A DNA stretch of 34,175 nt from Geobacter sp. UBA5608 (GTDB lineage: Bacteria > Desulfobacterota > Desulfuromonadia > Geobacterales > Pseudopelobacteraceae), in contig DIKW01000048.1 in NCBI GenBank assembly GCA_002424705.1, forward strand, positions 2,179 through 36,353, read 5' to 3'. The translations under genes and the position numbers were made by a program. Positions 1-7,659 of this stretch are shown here, in pieces; the stretch's first letter is position 1; the number at the start of each line of letters is the position of its first letter. Below the pieces are notes generated by a model. That model did no database searches. It was given only the letters and a program-made list of their open reading frames with translations, and had not been told where the DNA came from.

Positions 1-88
1 GGCAGGAGCGGCAGCCGATGCAGCGCGCGGTGTCGACCAGAAAGCCTTTCCGTTTATCGGCATTAAATGGTGTCGGTGTCGTCGCCAT
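1..88 (-). CDS. fdnH: Formate dehydrogenase iron-sulfur (beta) subunit, N-terminal fragment
   Basis: Only the first 29 codons lie in the window; the gene runs off the left edge. The visible protein starts MATTPTPFNADKRKGF and reaches an RCIGCRSC stretch, the beginning of a ferredoxin-type 4Fe-4S cluster motif. It begins three bases after the fdnG stop codon, and its AAGGGG ribosome binding site overlaps the end of fdnG, so the two are probably translated together. In the FDH-N / FDH-O family this subunit carries four 4Fe-4S clusters and passes electrons from the catalytic subunit to a membrane cytochrome b or other quinone-reducing subunit. Identity as the beta subunit rests on the CxxCxxC motif plus position. 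A third, membrane subunit would be expected beyond the edge but cannot be seen. Confidence 0.85.
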   Translation of the reverse strand, partial: MATTPTPFNADKRKGFLVDTARCIGCRSC

Positions 89-91
89 GGC

Positions 92-3000
92 TTACCCCTT
101 TCTCTTGATGCCGACCATGAAGGCCTTGGTTTCAGGAATCATGGTGTTGGCATCCCCGACGGTGGGGGTCAGCAGGTTGACCGAATCCCCCACGTTGGGG
201 GTCTGCCAGCCGTAGCAATAGGGCATACCGACCTCGTGGACCACCTGATCGCCGATCGTGAACGGTTTAAAGCGTTGGGTCACCATGGCAACCGCCTCAA
301 CCGCTCCCCGGATTGACGAAACCTCGACCATGTCGCCGTTCTTGATCCCCTTCTCCTTGGCCAGCTCCGGGCTGAGCTCGATGAACAGGCGCGGCTGCAG
401 CTCCAGCAGCCATGGCGTGTTGCGAGTCATGACCCCGGTTTGCCAATGTTCAGTCACTCGATAGGTACTGGCCACATAGGGGAAACGGGGATCGCAGGAA
501 GCCACCATGTCTTCCTTGACATCGGCCTCCTTGAACAGCTTGATGGTCGGGTTGTTGAGCTGCTTTGACAGCAGGTTTTCAGCCAGTGGGCACTCCAGCG
601 GCTCGTAATGCTCCGGGAACGGCCCTTCCTTCATGCCGGCGCCGAAGATGGCGGCCACGCCGTCGGCCCGCATGATGAACGGTTTCTTGCCGTCTTTCAG
701 GTCTGACATCGGCGGCCAGGGGCCGTCCGGCACATCCCCCACCCAGGCACCCAGGGCGCCGGTGGGTTGCACCGCCGCAGGGTTCCAGTAGACCACCGCC
801 TTTTTCTGGTTGAACGGTTTGCCATCCAGATCACAGGAGGCGCGGTTGTAGATGATGCGCCGGTTGACCGGCCAGCACCAGGACCATTCCGGGAACATCC
901 CCAGGCCGGTGGGGTCCTTCTTGCCCCGGCGGGCCATCATGTTGCCCTTCTCGTTGTAGCTCTGGCTGTAAATCCAGTTGCCGCAGGAGGTGCTGCCGTC
1001 CGCCTGCAGCAGGGCAAAGCCGCCCACCAGCTCCCCTTTTTTGCCGAGCAGCTTGGGTGGTATGCTGGCTGGGGCCTTCGTGTCCGGCACATCCTCCAGG
1101 AAATAGCCGTTGATCTCCTTGGCCACCAGATGGGGGTCAACGGAGTGGATGCTGCCGTCGGCATGTTTGAAGCCGTAGTTCCAGGTAAGGTTCAGTAACT
1201 GCTCGGGCAGGGCTCCCCCCTCTTTGGTGTAGAGGGCTTTCAGTTTTTGATAGAGCTCGTGGATGATCTCGGCGTCCGGCTTGCTTGAGCCGAGCGGCTT
1301 GACTGCGGCATAGCGCCATTGGGCCCAGCGGCCCGAGTTGGAGATGCTGCCCTCCTTTTCAAAGGAGGCGGCGGCCGGCAGCAGGAAGACCTCGGTCTTG
1401 ATGTCAGCCGGTTTCATGCCGGGCCCTTTCCAGAAGGAGGCGGTCTCGTTGTCGAAGAGATTGACCGTCACCATCCAGTCCAGCTTGGCCAGGGCGTTGC
1501 GCACCTTGTTGGAGTTGGTTCCCGAGCAGGCCGGGTTCTGTCCCCAGGCAAAGAAGCCCTTGAATTTACCCTTGATCATGTTGTCGAAGATCATCAGCCA
1601 GGAGCAGTTCATGCCCGGATCCAGCTTGGGCAGCCAGGCATAACCGTAGTCATTCTCCGTGGTGGCCTTGGCGCCGTAGATCGCCTTGAGATAGCTGGCA
1701 ATATATTTGGGCCGGTTCTGCCACCAGTTGGCGCTTTGCGGGTCCTTGCTCTTGGGGGTGTGTTTCTCATTGTAGGCGGCCAGGTCCTTCAGGTCGGCCG
1801 ACGGGACCGGCAGGTAGCCGGGCAGGATATGGAACAGCAGCCCCTGGTCGGTGGAACCTTGCACGTTCGATTCCCCCCGCAGGGCGTTTACGCCGCCGCC
1901 GGCCACCCCCATGTTGCCCAGCAGCAGCTGAATGATCGACATGGTGCGGATGTTCTGGGTACCCACGGTGTGCTGGGTCCAACCCATGGCGTACATCGAG
2001 GTGCCGGCCTTGTCAGGCGCACCGGTGGAGGCGTACAGCTTGTAGATCTCCAGCAGTTTTTCCTTGGGTGTGCCGGTGATGCGTGACACCAGCTCCGGGG
2101 TGTAGCGGGAATAATGTTTTTTCAGCAGCTGGAAGACGCAGGTGGGATCCTGCAGGGTCATATCCTTCCTGACGCTGTCATCGGCGCCTTTTTGGAACGA
2201 CCAGGCCTTGGGATCATAGCTGCGTTTCTGGGGATCGTAACCGGAGAACAGGCCGGCCAGTTCACCCGGCATCTTGAAGTCACCGTTCACCAGGTAACTG
2301 GCGTTGGTGTACTGCTTGACGTACTCCTCGAAGTAGGCCTTGTTCTGGATGATATAGTTGATCATCCCGCCCAGGAAGGCGATATCGGTCCCGGAGCGCA
2401 GGGCGGCATACAGATCGGACTTCGCTGCGCTGCGGGTAAAGCGTGGGTCGACGCAGATCACCTTGGCGCCGGCATCCTTGGCCTTCATGATCCAGCGAAA
2501 GGAGAGCGGGTGGTTCTCGGCCGGGTTGGCCCCCATGATCAGGATCACATCGGCATTCTTCAGGTCAATCCAGTGGTTCGTCATTGCACCGCGTCCAAAC
2601 GACTCTGCCAGAGCCGCTACCGTTGCGCTGTGTCAAATGCGGGCCTGGTGTTCGATATACACCAGACCTAACCCCCTGAGGAATTTTTGGTACAGATAGC
2701 ACTCTTCGTTATCCAGCGCGGCGCTGCCGATGGAGGCGATGCCCATGGTGCGGTTGACCACAGCCTCGACCTGCTGGTCATTAACCTTGATGCTGCTGGT
2801 AGGTACAAAGGTGGTGTCGCGGGTCTTTTTGACCTTCTTGGCGATCTCGTCGAGGGCCCAGTCCCACGAAACCTCTTGCCACTCGCTGGTGCCGGGGGCG
2901 CGGTAGAGCGGCTTGGTCAGGCGGGCCGTGTTGTCGCGCAGCTGGTAGACGGAGGAGCCTTTGGGACAGAGCGCTCCTTCGTTGATCGGATGGTCCGGAT

Positions 3001-3211
3001 CGCCCTCGACGTTGATGATTTCGCCCCGCTGGGTGTGTACGATCATGCCGCAGCCGACCGCGCAGTAGGGGCAGATGGTGGTGGTTTCCTTGGCGTAGCG
3101 AATCTGCAGATCCGCTGCCCTGGCCTCTACCGGCGCCAGGCTGAAGCCGAACGTCGCCGCAGCCAGGCTGGTGCCGGAGAGCTTGAAGAAGTCTCGCCTC
3201 GATACCGTCAT
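92..3211 (-). CDS. fdnG: Selenocysteine-containing formate dehydrogenase, major (alpha) subunit
   Basis: Oxidises formate to CO2 at a Mo- or W-bis-MGD centre and passes electrons to the Fe-S subunit encoded downstream; exported to the periplasm by Tat. The reading frame is open from 3211 to 92 except for one TGA at 2633-2635 (codon 193). This lies in RI-U-HSATVAALAESFGRG, aligned with the selenocysteine of E. coli FdnG (RV-U-HGPTVASLAPTFGRG), so it is read as Sec and gives 1039 residues (E. coli FdnG has 1015). The N terminus is a Tat signal (SRRDFFK, residues 4-10, then a hydrophobic stretch and an ARAA cleavage region). C47, C50, C54 and C82 bind a 4Fe-4S cluster. Similarity to FdnG continues to the C terminus (TNHWIDLKNAD, GWTQHTVGTQNIRTM, EGPFPEHYEPLE). 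The start at 3211 is chosen because AAAGGAGG lies at proper spacing and the Tat motif is then N-terminal. Automatic callers would split this gene in two. Confidence 0.96.
2601..2615 (-). promoter_or_regulatory. SECIS-like hairpin downstream of the fdnG UGA
   Basis: Read on the mRNA, GGCUCU-GGC-AGAGUC forms a six-pair stem (one G-U pair) with a three-base loop, starting 17 nt after the UGA. Bacterial SECIS elements lie within the coding sequence immediately 3' of the UGA and present a short G-containing apical loop to SelB. Position and shape fit; binding is inferred. Confidence 0.65.
2633..2635 (-). other. In-frame UGA selenocysteine codon of fdnG
   Basis: The reverse complement of 2633-2635 is TGA, followed by CAC (His). 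Translation on both sides is colinear with formate dehydrogenase-N with no gap or frame change. The active-site Sec coordinates the metal and is followed by the catalytic His in this family. This predicts that the host has selA, selB, selC and selD. Confidence 0.94.
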
Positions 3212-3229
3212 CTGGTGTCCTCCTTTGCT

Positions 3230-3306
3230 GGTTGCTATCGTTGCCGATGCCAACCATCCCCTTTTCAAGGACAGGAGGGCGCCGCCGTTTCCCGCGACAC
3301 CCGCGG
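3230..3306 (-). promoter_or_regulatory. Structured leader of fdnG (two hairpins)
   Basis: Between the predicted fdnG promoter and its start codon lies a leader of about 168 nt. Two hairpins can be drawn by eye on the mRNA. One at 3292-3306 has arms CCGCG and CGCGG with a five-base loop. One at 3230-3255 has a GGUUG/CAACC stem, a 2x2 internal loop, an AUCG/CGAU stem and a GCAA (GNRA) tetraloop, and ends five bases before the AGGAGG ribosome binding site. The lower hairpin could affect ribosome access. I do not recognise it as a named riboswitch; a molybdenum-cofactor RNA was considered but its conserved core was not found. Confidence 0.4.
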
Positions 3307-3385
3307 TCGCACGCCATAGAAGCCGCTTCCGTAGGCAGTACAACTCGGAGATGGAATTATCCATATGTTGAACTAACAGTGTTAT

Positions 3386-3413
3386 ATACTACCGTCTACT
3401 GTCGCGGTGTCAA
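3386..3413 (-). promoter_or_regulatory. Predicted sigma70-type promoter for fdnG-fdnH
   Basis: On the minus strand TTGACA (3413-3408, perfect -35) is separated by 16 bases from TAGTAT (3391-3386, -10). Transcription would start near 3379. The -35 lies inside the left arm of the inverted repeat at 3409-3437. Confidence 0.6.
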
Positions 3414-3437
3414 CTGCCAATGCTGCCTGCAGTTGAC
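3409..3437. repeat. Inverted repeat spanning both divergent -35 boxes (possible operator)
   Basis: GTCAACTGC (3409-3417) and GCAGTTGAC (3429-3437) are perfect 9-bp inverted arms separated by 11 bp, so their centres are 20 bp apart, about two helical turns. Each arm contains most of one outward-facing -35 box, TTGACA for fdnG and TTGACT for the plus-strand thiol genes. A dimeric regulator bound here would occlude both promoters. The repeat itself is directly visible; operator function is inferred. Confidence 0.55.
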
Positions 3438-3461
3438 TCAGTCGCAGCGGTCCGTTATGGT
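3433..3461 (+). promoter_or_regulatory. Predicted sigma70-type promoter for the thiol-protein operon
   Basis: TTGACT (3433-3438) and TATGGT (3456-3461) are separated by exactly 17 bases on the plus strand. It points toward the gene starting at 3548 and leaves a leader of about 80 nt. The -35 matches consensus at five of six positions and the -10 at four of six. The rest of the 3212-3547 gap holds no convincing gene. Confidence 0.55.
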
Positions 3462-3547
3462 CTGAATCGGGTGGTTGTCGCCATTGGGCCGCTGTGTGTG
3501 GCAGGGCGGACATGCGGGGCGTCGGTATCGTGAAAGGGGAAACTGCT

Positions 3548-4132
3548 ATGAAGCGTATCCTGGTAGCCTGTCTGGCGTTGGTGGCCCTGCTGGCCGTGGT
3601 GCCGTCTCTGCAGGCTGCGGCGCCGCCCGGCCCCGGCCAGCAAATGCCAGATTTCGAACTGCCGCTGCCGAAGGATGGTGCTGACCGGAACTACCTGGGG
3701 CTGACCGGTCGTCTGTTCTCCTTTGGCGGCGGATCCTTCAGGGTGGCGGAAACAAAGGCTCAGGCGGTGATTTTTCAGGTCTTCAGCATGTACTGCCCCC
3801 ACTGCCAGAAGGACGCCCCCAATATGAATACCCTCTACAACCTGATTGAAGGCAGTCAACGGGCCCGCGGTAAGGTCAAGATCATCGGTGTCGGCGCCGG
3901 CAACAACCCCTATGAGGTCGGCGTCTTCAAGAAGAAGTACCAGGTGCCGTTCCCGCTGTTTCCTGACGGCGACTTCATCATCCATAAAAAGCTGGGCGAT
4001 GTCCGCACCCCGTACTTTATCGTGATCAGGATCATGCCGGATGGCAGCCACCGGGTGGTCTACTCCAAGCTGGGCAGCTTCGGCGACCCAGCCCGCTTTC
4101 TCGATGACGTGCTGACCATGACCGGCATCTGA
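3548..4132 (+). CDS. Exported thioredoxin-fold protein with CPHC active site (TlpA/ResA-like)
   Basis: A 194-residue protein with a Sec-type signal peptide (MKRILVACLALVALLAVV, cleavage probably after LQAAA), then a thioredoxin-like fold. The redox motif is C83-P-H-C86 in FSMYCPHCQKDAP, and a conserved-looking cis-Pro region follows (VRTPYFIVI). Periplasmic TlpA/ResA-type proteins reduce or exchange disulfides, for example during cytochrome c maturation; the true substrate here is unknown. The start at 3548 is preferred over 3494 because AAAGGGGAAA lies upstream and the signal peptide then begins at residue 1. It is followed 13 bases later by a peroxiredoxin, for which it could serve as reductant. 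It is transcribed divergently from fdnG. Confidence 0.85.
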   Translation: MKRILVACLALVALLAVVPSLQAAAPPGPGQQMPDFELPLPKDGADRNYLGLTGRLFSFGGGSFRVAETKAQAVIFQVFSMYCPHCQKDAPNMNTLYNLIEGSQRARGKVKIIGVGAGNNPYEVGVFKKKYQVPFPLFPDGDFIIHKKLGDVRTPYFIVIRIMPDGSHRVVYSKLGSFGDPARFLDDVLTMTGI

Positions 4133-4145
4133 AAGGAGTTGTGCC

Positions 4146-4751
4146 ATGTTTACCACCTTCCGCCTGGTGCCGTACCTACTGCTCGCCGGTCTGGTGGCCT
4201 TGGCCCCCGCCCCGGTTGCTGCGCTTTCTGATGCCTACAAGGATAACCTCTACGAGACCGGCATCCTCAAGCCGGTGGACAGCGTGCTCAAGGTCAAGGT
4301 CGGTGACCGGGCCCCTGATTTCAGGCTGAAGGCCGTTTCGGGTGAACAGGTCTCCCTTGGCGACTACCGTGGCAAGAAGCACGTGGTGCTCTCCTTCATC
4401 CCGGCGGCCTGGACGCCGGTCTGCTCGGACCAGTGGCCGGGTTACAACATTGTCAAGGAGCTGTTTGACGAGCATGACGCCGTGCTGCTCGGTATTTCAG
4501 TGGACAGCCTGGCGACCCTGTTCTCCTGGACCAACCAGATGGGCAGGCTCTGGTTCCCGGTGCTGTCGGATTTCTTTCCCCACGGTGCCGTCGCTGCGGC
4601 GTTCGGTATCCTCCGTACGGATGGCACAGCGGAGCGGGCCTTGATAGTTATCGATAAGCAGGGCATCATCCGGTATATCGATGTCCACGATGTCAACAAA
4701 CGTCCGCCGCTGGATGCCCTGGCGCGGGAACTGGAAAAACTGCCGAAATGA
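4146..4751 (+). CDS. Exported peroxiredoxin (AhpC/TSA family), apparently one-cysteine
   Basis: A 201-residue protein that starts with a hydrophobic signal segment (residues 6-26) and continues as an AhpC/TSA peroxiredoxin. The peroxidatic motif P86-AAW-T90-PV-C93 fits PxxxTxxC. No other cysteine occurs in the mature part, so it has no resolving Cys of its own and should need an external thiol partner. The CPHC protein immediately upstream is an obvious candidate. The ribosome binding site is AAAGGAG. Expected role: reduction of H2O2 or organic hydroperoxides in the periplasm. Its stop overlaps the next start (ATGA), so it is translationally coupled to the U32 protein. Confidence 0.9.
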   Translation: MFTTFRLVPYLLLAGLVALAPAPVAALSDAYKDNLYETGILKPVDSVLKVKVGDRAPDFRLKAVSGEQVSLGDYRGKKHVVLSFIPAAWTPVCSDQWPGYNIVKELFDEHDAVLLGISVDSLATLFSWTNQMGRLWFPVLSDFFPHGAVAAAFGILRTDGTAERALIVIDKQGIIRYIDVHDVNKRPPLDALARELEKLPK

Positions 4752-7147
4752 CGAGACTACACGCTGCCACCACCGTGGCCCACAAACCCGAACTTCTGGC
4801 CCCTTGCGGCTCTCTCGAGGCCTTTTTCGCGGCCATGGAATCCGGTGCCGATGCGGTCTACGCCGGCTTGCGGGAGTTTTCGGCCCGGGCCCGGGCCAAG
4901 AACTTCACCCTGGGACAGATGGAGCGGATGCTGGCCTACGCCCACCAGCGGGACCGCCGCATCTATATCACCCTCAACACCCTGGTCAAGGAGCAGGAGC
5001 TGCCGCAGCTGGCCGAGACCCTGGCCGAGCTGGCCCGACTGCGGGTGGATGGGGTGATCGTGCAGGACATGGCCGTGGCCCGCATGGTGCGGCGTCATTT
5101 CCCTTCGATCCCGCTGCATGCCTCCACCCAGATGACGATCCACAACCTGGCCGGGGTGCAGCTGCTGGAGGAGCTGGGCTTTGAACGGGTGGTGCTGGCC
5201 CGGGAGCTGCAGCTGGCCGATATTGCCTCGATCGCCCGACAGTGCACAGCCGAGTTGGAGATCTTCATCCATGGCGCGCTCTGTTTCTGCGTGTCGGGGC
5301 AGTGCCATTTCTCATCCCTTTTGGGCGGACACAGCGGTAACCGGGGGCGTTGCGCCCAACCCTGCCGCCGCCTGTACAGTCACCGCAGCAAGGAGGGCTA
5401 CTACTTCTCCCCCAACGATCTCTCCGCCATTGAGCTGGTGCCGGAGCTGGCGGCGGCCGGGGTCAGGTCGCTCAAGATCGAGGGGCGGATGAAGTCGGCC
5501 GATTACGTGGCCAAGGTGGTGGGGGCCTATCGCCTGGTGTTGGATGCACCGCCGGATGGCCACATGCAGGCCCTGGCCGCAGCCAAGGAACGGTTGAAGG
5601 ACTCCTTTGGGCGTGCCCCAACCAAGGGCTTTCTTGCCTCGAAGGAGCCGAGCGATATCGCCAACCCCTGGTTGCGGGGCGGCACCGGGCGTTTTACCGG
5701 TGAGGTCAAGCGGGCAGTCAGCGGTCGGATCAGCTTTGAGAGTCGCGATCCGCTGCAGGTGGGGGACCGGTTGCGGCTGCAGCCCAAAAGCGATATGGCC
5801 GGTCAGGCCTGGACCCTGCGGGAACTGTACGTGGGGCGCAAAAAGGTGCCGGCATGCAGCGCCCACGCCCAAGTGGAGGTGGCCTGCCCTTTTGAGGCCA
5901 AGCCGGGTGATGCCCTGTTCAAGGTCGGCGCCCATGACGCCTTCGGTATGAGCGACGAGGCCGCCAACCGCAAGCTGCAGGCCGCCGGGCCGGACCGTGT
6001 CGCCGTGTCGCTGGAGCTCGCCTGCAGCCAGCACGGGACAGAGTGGACCTTGCAGATTTCGGCTCGGCTGGGGGCCGCCAGCTTCAGCTACGCTTTTCCG
6101 CTGGGTGTATTGGAGCCGGCCCGCAGCGCCGATATGGCCGGAGTGCTCAGGGCGCGCTTCAGCGAGACCGGCGAGACCCCTTTTCAGCTGGTCCGGCTGT
6201 CGGCCCCTGATTTTCCGGCGCTCTTTATCCCGCCGGCCCGGCTGAAGGAGATTCGTCGTGAGCTGTACCGTCGACTGGAGCAGGAGGGGGCCGGCCAGCA
6301 GCGGCGGCTGATCGCCCAGGCCAAGGCCGGTGCTCTGGCCGAACTGGCAGCAGAGCAACGGGGGGCAGGTCGTCATGAACAGCGCGAAGAGCTGTTGATC
6401 GTGGTGGACAGCCCGGCCGACGCCCGCTGGGCGTTGTCACAGGCCGACCGGGCGGTGCTGCCGCTGCGCCGGGCCACGGCCCACAACCTGCCGCGCTATC
6501 TGTCCCGGCTGCGCGAGACGCCTGAGCGGGTGGTCTGGCAGCTGCCGTTCATGCTGTTCGAGGTCGACTATCCCTGGTACCGCGCCTTGGTGCAGCAACT
6601 GCATGCTGAAGGTTTCCGCTGTTTCGAGGCCACCAACCACAGCCATTTTCGATTACTGCGCGGTCTGCCGGATCTGCGACTGTCCAGCGGCTACCGTCTG
6701 TTTTCACTTAACAGCCAGGCCCTGGCCACCTGGCAGGAGCTGCAGGTGGAGCGGGCCACGCTCTATCTGGAGGACGACCGTGAAAACCTGGCTACCCTGC
6801 TGGGAGCGGGGCTGCCGATCCAGCGCACCGTGACGGTCTATGCCCCGGTTGAGGTGATGACCACCCGCATCAGGATCAAGGAGGTCACGAGCGGTGCTCC
6901 GTTCCAGTCCGACCGGGGCGAGGGCTACACCCTGCGCGGCAGGGACGGTCTGTCGGTGATCAGTGCCGCCACCCCCTTTTCGCTGCTGGGCAACCTGGCC
7001 GAACTGCGCCGGATGGGCTGCCGCTCCTTCCAGCTGGACCTGTCCGAGACTGAGCCAGGCGGGCGTGACGCGGTGCTGACCGCCTTCCGCAGCGACCGTG
7101 CGCTTTCCGGCACCACCAGCTTCAACTACGAGCGGGGGCTGGCATGA
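4748..7147 (+). CDS. U32 family protein with C-terminal DUF3656-type region (probable RNA hydroxylation factor)
   Basis: A 799-residue protein. The N-terminal half is a U32 domain (ELLAPCGSLEAFFAAMESGADAVY at about 15-38, then LKIEGRMKSADYV). A cysteine set C179-x6-C186-x15-C202-x3-C206 matches the 4Fe-4S ligands of the family. Although named peptidases, bacterial U32 proteins TrhP and RlhA take part in prephenate-dependent hydroxylation of tRNA uridine-34 or of 23S rRNA; that is the likelier role here. The long C-terminal part is typical of larger members. It overlaps the peroxiredoxin stop and the nuclease start by four bases each. Which RNA is modified cannot be told from sequence. Confidence 0.88.
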   Translation: MTRLHAATTVAHKPELLAPCGSLEAFFAAMESGADAVYAGLREFSARARAKNFTLGQMERMLAYAHQRDRRIYITLNTLVKEQELPQLAETLAELARLRVDGVIVQDMAVARMVRRHFPSIPLHASTQMTIHNLAGVQLLEELGFERVVLARELQLADIASIARQCTAELEIFIHGALCFCVSGQCHFSSLLGGHSGNRGRCAQPCRRLYSHRSKEGYYFSPNDLSAIELVPELAAAGVRSLKIEGRMKSADYVAKVVGAYRLVLDAPPDGHMQALAAAKERLKDSFGRAPTKGFLASKEPSDIANPWLRGGTGRFTGEVKRAVSGRISFESRDPLQVGDRLRLQPKSDMAGQAWTLRELYVGRKKVPACSAHAQVEVACPFEAKPGDALFKVGAHDAFGMSDEAANRKLQAAGPDRVAVSLELACSQHGTEWTLQISARLGAASFSYAFPLGVLEPARSADMAGVLRARFSETGETPFQLVRLSAPDFPALFIPPARLKEIRRELYRRLEQEGAGQQRRLIAQAKAGALAELAAEQRGAGRHEQREELLIVVDSPADARWALSQADRAVLPLRRATAHNLPRYLSRLRETPERVVWQLPFMLFEVDYPWYRALVQQLHAEGFRCFEATNHSHFRLLRGLPDLRLSSGYRLFSLNSQALATWQELQVERATLYLEDDRENLATLLGAGLPIQRTVTVYAPVEVMTTRIRIKEVTSGAPFQSDRGEGYTLRGRDGLSVISAATPFSLLGNLAELRRMGCRSFQLDLSETEPGGRDAVLTAFRSDRALSGTTSFNYERGLA

Positions 7148-7659
7148 GACGCCTATTGCTGGCAGCGGCCATACTGTTGCTATGCCTGCCGGTCCCGTCC
7201 GGTGCTGACACGTTGCACGGCATGGTGCGCCAGGTCTACGACGGCGACACCCTGTTGCTGGTGGCCCGCCCCCAGGGGCAGCTCAAGGTACGTCTGTACG
7301 GGATCGACGCCCCGGAGACCGCCAAGCCTGACCGGCCGGGGCAGGCCTACAGCAGCGTAGCCAGGCGGGTCTTGATGTATAAGCTGCTGGGCAAGGCGGT
7401 CACGGTGGAGGTACGGGAGCAGGATCAGTACGGCCGGGTGGTGGGGGTGGTCAGGCTGGCGGGCACGGATATCAACGCGGCCATGGTGGCCGAGGGGCTG
7501 GCCTGGGCCTACCGCCAGTATCTGGAGGGGAGTTACGCCTCAGAGTACCTGCGGTTGGAGGAGCAGGCCAGGCGGAGACGGATGGGGCTCTGGCAGCAGC
7601 CCAACCCGCAACCGCCCTGGGAGTTTCGCCAGAGCGGACAGCGGGTGCGGCGGCGTTAA
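7144..7659 (+). CDS. Exported SNase-like (thermonuclease family) nuclease
   Basis: A 171-residue protein with a signal peptide (residues 1-21, ending PSGA) and a staphylococcal-nuclease OB fold. Visible motifs are D33-G-D35-T, R50-LYGIDAPE-T, and DQYGR. Residues R50, E58 and R98 occupy the positions of the catalytic Arg-Glu-Arg trio, with D33/D35 as calcium ligands. It should act as a calcium-dependent secreted or periplasmic nuclease. It starts inside the ATGA of the U32 gene. Its TAA stop shares a TTAA palindrome with the stop of the convergent response regulator, leaving no room for a terminator. Confidence 0.9.
   Translation: MRRLLLAAAILLLCLPVPSGADTLHGMVRQVYDGDTLLLVARPQGQLKVRLYGIDAPETAKPDRPGQAYSSVARRVLMYKLLGKAVTVEVREQDQYGRVVGVVRLAGTDINAAMVAEGLAWAYRQYLEGSYASEYLRLEEQARRRRMGLWQQPNPQPPWEFRQSGQRVRRR

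Noticed and set aside
2585..2700. Break between two formate dehydrogenase reading frames, as if a frameshift or pseudogene
   Set aside because: Both parts are in the same frame and only a TGA lies between them, exactly at the family's selenocysteine position.
3212..3364. In-frame 51-codon extension of fdnG upstream of the Tat signal
   Set aside because: It would bury the Tat motif, has no ribosome binding site at its ATG and lacks similarity to the family; it is better read as leader RNA.
3212..3380. Molybdenum-cofactor riboswitch in the fdnG leader
   Set aside because: The gene content would fit, but the conserved core of that RNA could not be recognised by eye.
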